A stretch of 64,000 nucleotides of DNA from Niastella sp. OAS944 (GTDB lineage Bacteria; Bacteroidota; Bacteroidia; Chitinophagales; Chitinophagaceae). Both the position numbers and the translations under genes were made by a program. Below are positions 9,801 to 17,879 of this stretch, piece after piece. Under the pieces are notes generated by a model. That model saw only the letters and a list, made by a program, of their open reading frames with translations. It searched no databases and had not been told where the DNA came from. The stretch lies in contig JANUBW010000012.1 in assembly GCA_024809215.1 (NCBI GenBank), forward strand, positions 248,001 to 312,000, in the 5' to 3' direction. Position 1 is the first letter of the stretch. Each line of letters opens with the position of its first letter.

Positions 9801-10515
9801 TAACCGTTTTCCCAACAATACCGGTAACATTGCAGCCGGCCAGATCTACAACAACTACCCTAACGACAATGTATGGGCATATGCCTGGGCTGGCCTCGAC
9901 AGTGTAGGACAAACTCAGCTATACGATTCAACCGGTAAAGCGCTGAACTCTTTAGCAGGTAATACCAGCAAAAAACAAATGAAGTATATGGGGCGTGCAA
10001 CCCCTCCCTATTTTGGCGGGTTCACCAATACCCTTCAGTATAAAAACTTCACACTTACAGCCCGTATCACCTTTTATATGGGTTACGTATTCAGAAGGTA
10101 TGATATTACCACTGGTTACCCCACCAGCAGTGGTGGTGTAAGCGGTATGGTAAACAACAGCCAGGTACTGGCAGGCAGATGGCGCAAGGCGGGTGATGAA
10201 GCGTTCGCCAAAGTGCCCGGGTTAGCTAAAATAAACTTCAATAGTCTCGACTGGTACAAATATGCCGACATGAATGTGCTCGATGCCGGCAATATTCGTT
10301 TTCAGCAATTAACCCTCGGCTATTCATTACCGCAAACAGTGATGAGCAAAATAAAAGCGTTCCGGTCAATCACGGCCAATGCTACGGTTGGCAACCTGGG
10401 TATCCTGTGGCGCGCCAATAAAGAAGGGCTTGACCCCGATTATGCAAACAACAGCAACTATACCAACCTGCCGCCCAGTGTGAATTATACTTTCAACCTT
10501 AACTTCTCATTTTAA
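6865..10515 (+). CDS. SusC/RagA-family TonB-dependent outer-membrane transporter with STN signalling domain (1216 aa)
   Basis: A long signal sequence ends near residue 42 (...LQANTYAQ). Then come an STN domain (about 43-120, SITLKVKNSPLEFVLGQLKK), a carboxypeptidase-regulatory-like Ig domain (about 137-217), the plug (about 232-378, with GKVPGVLFDVRNNRIQVRGT and FLKDAAAAAIWGSMAANGVI) and the C-terminal beta-barrel, ending in an aromatic residue (FNLNFSF). With the SusD partner it should import a large nutrient across the outer membrane using TonB energy. The STN domain fits the adjacent sigma/FecR pair: substrate passage is signalled inward. The substrate is not shown directly; the metalloprotease gene downstream suggests protein or peptide. 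Confidence 0.95.
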   Translation: MQLQANGKILPYPSLKTLLMMKFTALLLLATCLQLQANTYAQSITLKVKNSPLEFVLGQLKKQSGYQFFYKDAALRDAKPVTLEVSNRPFAEVLDLCLKDQPLKWSIVKRTVVIQEKEKDRSIIRTDTVPQAAGAPQTVSGTLLENTGKPIRGAAVSLTTPNKNDTRYSYTNEQGEFSFPGVTPGSYLIIITHVTYNRVDRRVKVTDAPVTVNLSMAPFTEEQKEVEVVVNNGYQSKNKTSTTGSYNSMSAKDIEASPSTNIMERLEGKVPGVLFDVRNNRIQVRGTNGLNNIGLVAPLIVIDGFPAIDQNLTTIPSASVDRGNPLTSKIVNATGNAILSTLNPNDIESITFLKDAAAAAIWGSMAANGVIVIDTKKGKRGLPSVNLNTTLSVSNPANFKYLKTMTGAEYIDLEKEMYDLNMYADPSTNWRYSEVSEAINTMFRAKRGEITNAQRDSILDVLGSRNNQGQIKDYLLQRAVTQQYNLSLSGGGDNSTYYLAGNYTRSIPVFKNNVNQNYYITSNTTNDFFKRRLTIGTNLNYTYAQSQVNTAATSAMSIGNTGLRPYDMLVDENGVPIQRSIDFTRKVTDSFTRLGYLPWTYNPIDELRYNNFNDAKTTIRMRLSAKGVITSWLSMEVSGQLQRSNDQQDNLQNRDSYLTRQALNMATTYNTTTKKVVNGIPVGGIYKMSNVRGEDYGLRGQFNILKTFKEHRVNAIVGSEIRQNKVTGTQQTFYGYDEDLGSSVVVNPLVAYTTLSGGNATIGSQDNSIYRSIRRYLSYYGMVDYGWKNKYFVSGSLRYDDANLVGVERRNRAQPLWSVGGRWNVTGESFMQHSYPLNRLSLRATYGVGGNAPNGGQNYTTVNIGSTDIYSLLPYASIGSPANPLLGWETTKTTNFGLDAGFFNERISLTVDVYKKVTDNILYNMPVNATYGSSTLMVNAATVKGHGVEVALTAVPVKTQDWRWTTNFNFAFNTNKVTDNRFPNNTGNIAAGQIYNNYPNDNVWAYAWAGLDSVGQTQLYDSTGKALNSLAGNTSKKQMKYMGRATPPYFGGFTNTLQYKNFTLTARITFYMGYVFRRYDITTGYPTSSGGVSGMVNNSQVLAGRWRKAGDEAFAKVPGLAKINFNSLDWYKYADMNVLDAGNIRFQQLTLGYSLPQTVMSKIKAFRSITANATVGNLGILWRANKEGLDPDYANNSNYTNLPPSVNYTFNLNFSF

Positions 10516-10528
10516 CAACCGGTAATTA

Positions 10529-11899
10529 ATGAAACAATTATTATATACCATATCAGCGCTGGCAGTATTAGCTACTACTGCCTGCCGCAAGTATGTTGAA
10601 ATATCGCCCGTAAACGTTCGGGAATTAAAATATACCAAAGATTACCAGGGGCTGCTGTACAACAGCTTCCTGTTAATGGAAAAAACCTACCTGTATCCTT
10701 TATACGCCAGCGATGAAGTATGGACCGCCGATAATACCGTATGGCAAACCAACCTCAACATCAATGCAGGTTATGCCTATTGCTGGTTACCCAAATTATG
10801 GACAGAAACGCAGGAAGACCAGGACTGGGCCAACCAGTATACGATCATTTACAATACCAATATTGTAGTGAACGAGGTTATGAGCAGCGAAGGCGGCACC
10901 GATGCCGATAAGATAAAAGCGTATTCCGAAGCCCTGGTACATCGCGCTCATGCGTACTATACCCTGGTGAATATTTACGCCAAACAATACGATGCCACCA
11001 CCGCCGATACCGACCCCGGAGTACCCGTTGTGCTGCAGACCAACTTTTCGGCCAATCTTAAACGGGCAAGTGTAGCTGGTGTATATGACCAGATAGTAAG
11101 CGACCTCCAAACTGCACTGCCTAACCTGGCAGCTACGCCCGATGTGGTAACCAACCCATCAAAAGCAGCCGTATATGCCATGCTATCGAAAGTATACCTG
11201 CATAAACGCGACTTTATAAAAGCCGGTCTGTATGCCGACAGTACGCTGCAGCTTAAAAACACACTGGTTGATCTGAATGCCTATGCAGCATCACCTGCCA
11301 GTTATCCCGGCAAGACGAACGACCCGGAGAATATATTCTCTAAAACCGTTACCAACTCTCCTACCACTATACCATTCAGCAATGACCTCATGAACCTGTT
11401 CGACCCCGTTAATGATCTGCGTTATACGCTGTTCACCAAAGCGGGCGCCGATATACTGGCCTCAAACTTTACCAACCGTGGTTATTATAAACATCGCCTG
11501 GTAAACCAGGGCATTTATGTTGGTCCCAATGTGCCGGAGATGATGCTGATTAAAGCAGAAAGCGAAGCCCGCGCCGGTAACACAGCGGCCGCAGTAACTA
11601 TCTTGAACAACCTGCGTAAAAAGCGGTTGACCACCACCGGTTATACCGACCTTACTGCTGCAGATGCACAAACAGCATTGCAACTGGTGATCACCGAAAG
11701 AAGAAAAGAGTTGATGGGCACCGGCGCACGATGGTTCGATCAGCGCCGTTTGCAAAAAGACAATGGATTTATCACAACCGTTAGCCGCCCGTTCAAAGGC
11801 GTTACTTATACACTTGCACCCGGCAGTAATATGTATACGTTTGCCATTGCAGATAAATATATTCTTCTAAACCCCGAAATAGAACAGAACCCCCGATAA
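10529..11899 (+). CDS. SusD/RagB-family surface lipoprotein (456 aa)
   Basis: The protein has a lipoprotein signal with the acylated Cys at residue 19 (LATTAC) and a SusD-like helical fold: RAHAYYTLVNIYAKQY, the TPR-like helices SKAAVYAMLSKVYLHKRDFI, and the C-terminal SusD signature ERRKELMGTGARWFDQRRL. It starts 13 bp after susC and is certainly co-transcribed. It should form the lid of the SusC barrel and bind substrate at the cell surface. A strong GC-rich hairpin follows it. Confidence 0.94.
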   Translation: MKQLLYTISALAVLATTACRKYVEISPVNVRELKYTKDYQGLLYNSFLLMEKTYLYPLYASDEVWTADNTVWQTNLNINAGYAYCWLPKLWTETQEDQDWANQYTIIYNTNIVVNEVMSSEGGTDADKIKAYSEALVHRAHAYYTLVNIYAKQYDATTADTDPGVPVVLQTNFSANLKRASVAGVYDQIVSDLQTALPNLAATPDVVTNPSKAAVYAMLSKVYLHKRDFIKAGLYADSTLQLKNTLVDLNAYAASPASYPGKTNDPENIFSKTVTNSPTTIPFSNDLMNLFDPVNDLRYTLFTKAGADILASNFTNRGYYKHRLVNQGIYVGPNVPEMMLIKAESEARAGNTAAAVTILNNLRKKRLTTTGYTDLTAADAQTALQLVITERRKELMGTGARWFDQRRLQKDNGFITTVSRPFKGVTYTLAPGSNMYTFAIADKYILLNPEIEQNPR

Positions 11900-11924
11900 G
11901 GAAAGGAAAGTATAGCCTCCCCCA

Positions 11925-11954
11925 CCCTCTCTCCCCCGCCTGGGGGAGGGAGGG
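11925..11954 (+). terminator. GC-rich hairpin after susD
   Basis: CCCTCTCTCCCCC / GGGGGAGGGAGGG forms a 13-bp stem with a four-base loop and one G-U pair. A T run comes only about 16 bases later, so it may be an attenuator or RNA-stabilising hairpin that lowers expression of the protease gene relative to susCD. Confidence 0.5.
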
Positions 11955-11986
11955 CCTTATAACAAGTTTTTTAATTAAACAATACT

Positions 11987-14515
11987 ATGTTTATTACCAA
12001 ACGTAAGATGAGTTTTATTGCCATTTGCAGTTTATTGATGGCAATGAATGTACAGGCACAGCGTAAACATCAGGCAGACACAGCAAAGGTAAAACAAGCA
12101 GACACTACCCGTAAACTTCCTGTTGTACCCGCACCCATTAAACCTTACAAGGATGTGATCACGGCCGATATGAAGTCGAGCCGGGGTTTTATAACCGTAC
12201 ACCAAAAAGACGACAAGTTCTTCTTTGAAGTACCTAACAACATCCTTGGCCGCGACATTCTTATCGTAAGCCGCGTATCAAAAGCCAGCGCCGAAATGCG
12301 CAATGGCAGCAGCGGTTATGCCGGCGACCAGATTGGTGAAACCGTATTCCGTTTTGAAAAAGGCCCTAATAAAAAACTGTTCCTGCGCCGCATTTTTTAC
12401 ATGGAGTATGAAAAGGATAGCACCCAACCCATGTTTGCCAGCGTACAAAAGAACAACGTACTGGCTATCTCTGCCGCCTTCCCGGTGGCGGCTTATAAAC
12501 CAGATTCATCGGCTACGGTAGTAGATGTAACAGAATTCCTGAATAGTGATAACGACGTACTCTATTTCCAGAAAAAACAATTGAAAGACCGCGCCGGCAT
12601 GGGCGCGCAGCAGAACGACCGCAGTTATATCGACTACATTCATTCCTATGCAACCAACCTGGAAATACATGCAGTAAAAACATACACCGCTGGCATGAAT
12701 CCTACTGCGAGCAATTATACCGTTGAGCTGAACTCCTCACTGGTATTGTTACCCGTAACACCCATGCAACCCCGTTTGCTCGACAAACGCGTTGGTTATT
12801 TTGCCGTAGGTCATCGCGACTTTGAAACCAACACACAGGGCGTTGAAGACAAAATATTTGCCATACGCTGGAGGCTGGAGCCCAAACCTGAAGATGTAGA
12901 GAAATACAAACGCGGCGAACTGGTAGAACCAGCCAAACCAATTGTATTTTACATTGACCCCGTAACACCTAAAAAATGGGTACCTTATTTAATGCAAGGG
13001 GTGAACGACTGGCAGAAAGCATTTGAAAAAGCCGGTTTTAAAAATGCCATCTATGCACGCGAAGCGCCCACTAAAGAAGAAGACAGCACCTGGAGCATTG
13101 ATGATGCTACGCACAGCGCCATCATCTACCGCCCTTCAGTGATCGCCAACGCCATGGGCCCCAGCGTAGCAGACCCCCGCAGTGGTGAGATCATTGAAAG
13201 TCACATCTTCTGGTACCACAATGTAATGGCACTGCTCAGCAGCTGGTATATGGCCCAGTGTGGCGCTGTAGACCCCAACGCCCTGCACCTGCAACTGAGC
13301 GATAGCTTAATGGGTACGCTTATTCGCTTTGTATCGAGCCATGAAGTTGGTCATACCCTGGGTTTGCGTCACAACTTTGGCTCAAGCTCAACCGTACCGG
13401 TTGAAAAACTGCGCGATAAAGCCTGGGTAGAAGCACATGGCCACACCCCTTCTATTATGGACTATGCCCGTTTTAACTATGTGGCCCAACCAGAAGATCA
13501 TATCTCAGAAAAAGGTTTATTCCCCCGTATCAATGATTACGACAATTGGGCTATTCAGTGGGGGTATACCTGGCGCCCTGAATTTAAAAATGAGTTCGAC
13601 GAGCAGAAAGCGTTGGCCAAAGTGGTAAGCGATAGCCTGGCTAAAAACAACCGCCTGTGGTTTGGCAGCGAAGTTAGTTATACCGACTACCGTTGCCAGA
13701 ACGAAGACCTGAGCGATGATGTGGTAAAAGCAGGTGAATATGGTATTAAGAACCTGAAAAGGCTAATGCCCAATATCCTTAAATGGGCTACCGTACCTAA
13801 CGAGGATTTTGAAAAGCCTTTCGATATGTACAAGACCCTGTTTGGCCAGTTTAACCTGTACCTGGGCCATGCCACTAATATTGTAGGCAGTATTGAAAGA
13901 ACCGATAAAGTAGGCGCACAACCCGGCGCAGTATACGAAAGCACCAGCTACGAAAAGCAAAAAAGTGCCGTACAGTTCCTTACCCGTAACGTGTTCACAA
14001 CGCCTATGTGGTTAAAGAACGACGACATGCTTAACAAAACTGCCACCAACTTTCCTACAGAGGTAAATCAATTGCAAAGCAGCATCCTTACAGCCCTTCT
14101 TTCAAGGAACAGAATGGGCCGTATGTTGTGGATGGAACAAAACAATGAGGCTGGTAAAAAAGCATATACGCTAAGCGATATGTTGCAGGACCTGAACAAA
14201 GCCATCTTCACCGAAGTATATGCAGGTAAAAGCGTAGACGTTTACCGCCGTGGTTTGCAAAAAGCTTATGTAAGCCGTTTATTGCAACAGGTATTTACGC
14301 AAATAAACGATGGCGACATTTCTACTATGATCGTGCCTTTTGGTTACAACTATGTAAACTCTGATGCATATGCCTTGTTACGCGATAACCTGAAACAGAT
14401 ACTGGCATTGGTAAAACAGGCTAAAGCCGGTGCGGTTGACAAATATACCCGCCTGCATCTGCAGGACCTGGAGACCAGGATCACCATAAAATTTAACGAA
14501 GAAAGTAAAGGATAA
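11987..14515 (+). CDS. Zinc-dependent met-zincin metalloprotease, DUF5117/DUF5118/DUF4953 family (842 aa)
   Basis: The signal peptide ends near MNVQAQ. Early segments (KPYKDVITADMKSSRGFITV) match DUF5118, followed by DUF5117, then the catalytic domain with HEVGHTLGLRH, an HExxHxxGxxH zinc site (His452, Glu453, His456, His462), and a met-turn Met in the nearby SIMDYARF. The length fits the family (about 800-850). Such proteins are repeatedly encoded beside SusC/SusD pairs in Bacteroidota; substrates are poorly known. Here it is the last gene of the locus, 87 bp after susD. I infer that it processes proteins or peptides that the SusCD pair takes up. Confidence 0.92.
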   Translation: MFITKRKMSFIAICSLLMAMNVQAQRKHQADTAKVKQADTTRKLPVVPAPIKPYKDVITADMKSSRGFITVHQKDDKFFFEVPNNILGRDILIVSRVSKASAEMRNGSSGYAGDQIGETVFRFEKGPNKKLFLRRIFYMEYEKDSTQPMFASVQKNNVLAISAAFPVAAYKPDSSATVVDVTEFLNSDNDVLYFQKKQLKDRAGMGAQQNDRSYIDYIHSYATNLEIHAVKTYTAGMNPTASNYTVELNSSLVLLPVTPMQPRLLDKRVGYFAVGHRDFETNTQGVEDKIFAIRWRLEPKPEDVEKYKRGELVEPAKPIVFYIDPVTPKKWVPYLMQGVNDWQKAFEKAGFKNAIYAREAPTKEEDSTWSIDDATHSAIIYRPSVIANAMGPSVADPRSGEIIESHIFWYHNVMALLSSWYMAQCGAVDPNALHLQLSDSLMGTLIRFVSSHEVGHTLGLRHNFGSSSTVPVEKLRDKAWVEAHGHTPSIMDYARFNYVAQPEDHISEKGLFPRINDYDNWAIQWGYTWRPEFKNEFDEQKALAKVVSDSLAKNNRLWFGSEVSYTDYRCQNEDLSDDVVKAGEYGIKNLKRLMPNILKWATVPNEDFEKPFDMYKTLFGQFNLYLGHATNIVGSIERTDKVGAQPGAVYESTSYEKQKSAVQFLTRNVFTTPMWLKNDDMLNKTATNFPTEVNQLQSSILTALLSRNRMGRMLWMEQNNEAGKKAYTLSDMLQDLNKAIFTEVYAGKSVDVYRRGLQKAYVSRLLQQVFTQINDGDISTMIVPFGYNYVNSDAYALLRDNLKQILALVKQAKAGAVDKYTRLHLQDLETRITIKFNEESKG

Positions 14516-14545
14516 ACCCGTTTGAATTTATTCCTATGAAAACAG

Positions 14546-14574
14546 GGGCCGGTCAAAAATGACCGGCCCTTATC
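14546..14574 (+). terminator. Terminator overlapping the next promoter
   Basis: A perfect ten-bp stem, GGGCCGGTCA / TGACCGGCCC with an AAAA loop (14546-14569), is followed by TTATCTTT. The -7 box TATCTTTG (14571-14578) of the next gene starts inside this tail. Confidence 0.65.
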
Positions 14575-14578
14575 TTTG
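14571..14578 (+). promoter_or_regulatory. -7 promoter box giving a near-leaderless mRNA
   Basis: TATCTTTG is an exact TAnnTTTG match and ends seven bases before the ATG at 14586. Transcription would begin at or next to the start codon, which rules out the upstream ATG at 14559. Confidence 0.6.
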
Positions 14579-14585
14579 CGGTACA

Positions 14586-15443
14586 ATGCCCCAAAAAAAC
14601 AAACATATTCCTGTCATCACTCTGCCTGCGGGAATAGGTGAAGGAATAATCATTGCCAGAAGTTCAGTTGATGGTTCACCCAATTTCAAAGAAGTGGAGC
14701 GCTCCCATCGCGATGGCGGGCATTCCTTTATATTGCAGGAAAAAGGCGCCACCCGTATTGAAATTGACTTTCAAGAATATAAAATACAAGCGCCGGCCAT
14801 CATGTACATGCATCCTAACCAGGTGCATCGGGTCATTGGGTTTAAAAAAGCTACCATCAGCAGTTGGATCATCACCAATGAAAATCTTCATCCGGAATTG
14901 TTGCAATTACTGGAAGACCTTACACCTGTTGTTCCATTATCATTAAATAAAGAAACACAAACTCTTCTTTCAACAACGGCTTCCCTATGCATACAACTTT
15001 CTGAAAGAAAGCAGGAGAAACTGTATCACCAAATTCTAAAAGAGAGCTGTAATACCTTAGTTGCATTGGTGGCTTCCCAGTATTTGGCCAAATCTAAACC
15101 AACGCAAAACCACTCCCGGTTCGAAGTGATCACAAAAGCGTTCAGGTCTTTACTGGAACATAACTTTATAACAATTAAAAGTCCGATGGACTATGCCAAA
15201 CAACTGAATATATCAACCCCTTACCTGAATGAATGTGTTAAAAACACCACGGGCTTTTCTGTTTCCTATCACATACAACAGCGCATTGTGCTGGAGGCAA
15301 AGCGGCTGCTTCATCATTCTGATAGATCGGTGAAAGAAATTGCAGGTGATTTGGGGTATGAGGACCACTCTTACTTTGTACGGCTTTTTGCCAAAATTGC
15401 AGGCATTACACCATTAGCCTTTCGCACAAAAAACCACGATTAG
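14586..15443 (+). CDS. AraC-family transcriptional regulator (285 aa)
   Basis: I start at ATG 14586 (MPQKNKHIPVITLPAGIGEG) because the -7 box TATCTTTG sits between it and the upstream ATG at 14559. The N-terminal half is a cupin-like sensor (HRDGGHSFILQEKGATRIEI, IMYMHPNQVHRV). The C-terminal half has two AraC helix-turn-helix motifs (AKQLNISTPYLNECVKNTTG and KEIAGDLGYEDHSYFVRLFA). It lies 78 bp ahead of a flavin monooxygenase gene that it may regulate; that link is inferred from adjacency only. Confidence 0.9.
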   Translation: MPQKNKHIPVITLPAGIGEGIIIARSSVDGSPNFKEVERSHRDGGHSFILQEKGATRIEIDFQEYKIQAPAIMYMHPNQVHRVIGFKKATISSWIITNENLHPELLQLLEDLTPVVPLSLNKETQTLLSTTASLCIQLSERKQEKLYHQILKESCNTLVALVASQYLAKSKPTQNHSRFEVITKAFRSLLEHNFITIKSPMDYAKQLNISTPYLNECVKNTTGFSVSYHIQQRIVLEAKRLLHHSDRSVKEIAGDLGYEDHSYFVRLFAKIAGITPLAFRTKNHD

Positions 15444-15467
15444 TCCTACACTTACTGCCTATAGATA

Positions 15468-15498
15468 TTGTTTACACTTTTGAGAGTCTGTTCCTTTG
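15468..15498 (+). promoter_or_regulatory. Candidate promoter of the flavin monooxygenase gene
   Basis: TTG (15468-15470) lies 20 nt before TTCCTTTG (15491-15498), one base off TAnnTTTG. The ATG at 15522 follows 23 bases later, which supports it over the TTG at 15468. Confidence 0.45.
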
Positions 15499-15521
15499 CA
15501 TCAGGTAAAAATGATATAAAG

Positions 15522-16703
15522 ATGAAGGACTTATTAGAGAACAAAAAGATAGCTATTATTGGTGGTGGACCTGGCGGGTTAACACTGGCCAGGCTTTTAC
15601 TACTCAAAGGGGCACATGTAAAAGTTTATGAACGCGACTTTAGCCAGGAAGCGCGTGTACAGGGCGCCATAGTTGACCTGCACTTTGAATCTGGATTGAA
15701 AGTAATAAAAGCAGCAGGTTTGATGAATGCGTTTAAAGCGAACTATATGCCCGGGGCGGATAACTTCCGTTTGCTTGATAAAGACGCGCGTATCATTTTT
15801 GACGAATCAGACCAATCCTCAGGTAATTTTGATGACGAGCGCTTTAGACCGGAGATAGACAGAGGGGCGCTTCGAAATCTGCTATTAAATTCACTTGAGC
15901 CCCATACGGTGGTTTGGGATAGCCAGTTTGCGAGTATGGAACAGGTAAACAATACCTGGATAATCAGTTTTATAAACGGCACCACCGCTGTTGCTGATCT
16001 TGTAATTGGGGCCGACGGTTACCGGTCAAAGGTCCGCCCTTATGTAACAGACATCAAAGAACGCTATTCGGGCGCCATCATTATACAAGGCGAAATTGAC
16101 GATCCTGAGAAAGCCTGCCCGGATATGTATACATTGGTAAACAAAGCGAATCTTATTGCCATGGGTTTGGGAAAAACCATTGCGGCGCAACCAAGAGGTG
16201 ATGGCGGTCTTACCTTTTATGCTACGTCGCTATATCCTGAAAACTGGATCAAAAACAGCGGTATTGATTTTAGTAACAGCCGGCAAGTGTATGATTATTT
16301 AGTTGAATTCTTTAACGATTGGAATCCTGTATTTCACTCACTCTTCAAAGCCTGCAACCGTTTTGTTCCACGGCCATTGAACTATTTCCCTATAGATCAA
16401 CACTGGGAAGCAAAAGCAAATGTCACGCTCCTTGGCGATGCCGCTCACTTAATGCCACCATCGGGCGAAGGGGTTAATACAGCCATGTTAGACGCATTGG
16501 ACCTTAGTGAATGCCTTACCAGTGATGAACATACTGACCTACAAGCTGCCATAGCAGCTTATGAACAACGTATGCGGGCAAGAGCTGCTGTATTGGGTAA
16601 GGAAGCGCTCGATGGAATAAAAAATTTTTCTTCACCCAGCGAAGAATCGATTAAGAAGCTGATGGAGATGTTTGGGGCTAATTCCTCCCATACTTCCTCC
16701 TGA
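15522..16703 (+). CDS. FAD-dependent monooxygenase, TetX-like (393 aa)
   Basis: The start at ATG 15522 (MKDLLENKKIAIIGGGPGG) places the FAD-binding GxGxxG motif at the N-terminus, as usual. The second FAD motif, LLGDAAHLMPPSGEGVNTAM, is typical of class A flavin hydroxylases, and DG-motif residues are present in VIGADGYRSKVRPY. The overall pattern (LKVIKAAGLMNAFKANYM, RPEIDRGALRNLLLNSL) resembles TetX, which hydroxylates tetracyclines, but chromosomal relatives in soil Bacteroidota act on unknown aromatic or polyketide compounds, so I do not call it a resistance gene. Its 3' end overlaps the convergent TPR gene by 26 bp. Confidence 0.88.
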   Translation: MKDLLENKKIAIIGGGPGGLTLARLLLLKGAHVKVYERDFSQEARVQGAIVDLHFESGLKVIKAAGLMNAFKANYMPGADNFRLLDKDARIIFDESDQSSGNFDDERFRPEIDRGALRNLLLNSLEPHTVVWDSQFASMEQVNNTWIISFINGTTAVADLVIGADGYRSKVRPYVTDIKERYSGAIIIQGEIDDPEKACPDMYTLVNKANLIAMGLGKTIAAQPRGDGGLTFYATSLYPENWIKNSGIDFSNSRQVYDYLVEFFNDWNPVFHSLFKACNRFVPRPLNYFPIDQHWEAKANVTLLGDAAHLMPPSGEGVNTAMLDALDLSECLTSDEHTDLQAAIAAYEQRMRARAAVLGKEALDGIKNFSSPSEESIKKLMEMFGANSSHTSS

Positions 16704-17820
16704 TATACTCATATGCCTTCTTTTCATCGGTTGACGCTGGCTTTGCAAGAAGAATGTATTTAGTATAATACTTCTTAGCGGCTTCAACATTCTTTAAATT
16801 CCCATCCAGTATCCGGCCGCAATCATAAAGCATCAATGGGTTTTTAAACAAATAATAGGCGGTATCATAATGGGCGATCGCCTTTTTATATTGTTTCATT
16901 TCTTCATAATTGTCGCCAAGCGCATGATAATAATATTCTGCCGTGTTTGAAATAGCCAGTCCCAGACAGGTTTTTAGCAGCTCATTACTTTTATCAAACT
17001 CACGCAACTTGGCATACGATTTTGCCTCGTAATAAAATATACTTTCGCCTGCCATACCCTTTTCACCTAAAATATCACAAACCCTGATACAATCGCTGTA
17101 AAGTTTCAAATTATAGTACGACAAAACAATCTGCGTAAACGTGGTAGATGACCCTACACCTAAACGTATTAATATTTCACCGGGTATTATCACATTTTGA
17201 TAAGCCCCCACCTCGTAAGATGATCTTATTCGCAACCTTAAAAAATTGATATTTAAAGAATCCCTCACAAGTCCCGCATCAATTATACTATCTGCCCGCT
17301 CATAATTTTTTTGATCAATTAAAAGATCAGCCAGGGCACCGCCATTTTTACTATCAGAAGGCTGCAACCGGAATGCCTGTTCATAATATACAAAGGCAGA
17401 ATCTTTTTGATTAATGCGCTTGAGCAGGTCGCCCATCTTTCTATAATAAATTGCTTTTTGCGGATTGCTATTGATCAACCGGTGCGTGTATATGCAGGCC
17501 TTATCGGGATCACTATTGTTATAAAAATTGGAAAAGTATTGGTTTGCCGATATATTATTGGAATCAATATCAAGCATTTTTTGATAATACTTGTTAGCGT
17601 TGGTCATATCATCATCCATATAATATGCATATCCTAAATACCCAAGTGTTTGCAGGTTCAAACTGTCTGTCTTTTGAGTGGCAAGCAAATAGGTGATCGC
17701 ATCTTCATACTGCATATTCTGAAAAAACTCCATCACTACATTTCTATCGGCCGGCGCCTGGGCATTTACTTTATCAATTTGAGACAAGAGGACAATCAGC
17801 AGAAATGATATTTTTTTCAT
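16678..17820 (-). CDS. Secreted tetratricopeptide-repeat protein (380 aa)
   Basis: ATG 17820 gives a signal peptide (MKKISFLLIVLLSQIDKVNA, then QAP); an earlier in-frame ATG at 17901 would put 27 unrelated residues before it. The mature protein is built of TPR-like helix pairs (LGYLGYAYYMDDDMTNANKY, YRKMGDLLKRINQKDSAFVY, YYHALGDNYEEMKQYKKAIA). It probably acts as a periplasmic scaffold; the partner is unknown. The 3' end overlaps the convergent monooxygenase gene. The 5' side opens onto the long 21-bp minisatellite, so its promoter must lie in or close to that repeat. Confidence 0.85.
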   Translation of the reverse strand: MKKISFLLIVLLSQIDKVNAQAPADRNVVMEFFQNMQYEDAITYLLATQKTDSLNLQTLGYLGYAYYMDDDMTNANKYYQKMLDIDSNNISANQYFSNFYNNSDPDKACIYTHRLINSNPQKAIYYRKMGDLLKRINQKDSAFVYYEQAFRLQPSDSKNGGALADLLIDQKNYERADSIIDAGLVRDSLNINFLRLRIRSSYEVGAYQNVIIPGEILIRLGVGSSTTFTQIVLSYYNLKLYSDCIRVCDILGEKGMAGESIFYYEAKSYAKLREFDKSNELLKTCLGLAISNTAEYYYHALGDNYEEMKQYKKAIAHYDTAYYLFKNPLMLYDCGRILDGNLKNVEAAKKYYTKYILLAKPASTDEKKAYEYIRRKYGRN

Positions 17821-17879
17821 ATTAAAGGTGTTATGGCTGGTATCAACGCTAGATGCAGACGCATTGAATTTCCATAACC

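Noticed and set aside
15522..16703. Calling the flavin monooxygenase a tetracycline-resistance gene
   Set aside because: The similarity is at family level, with no mobile context; the substrate cannot be read from sequence.
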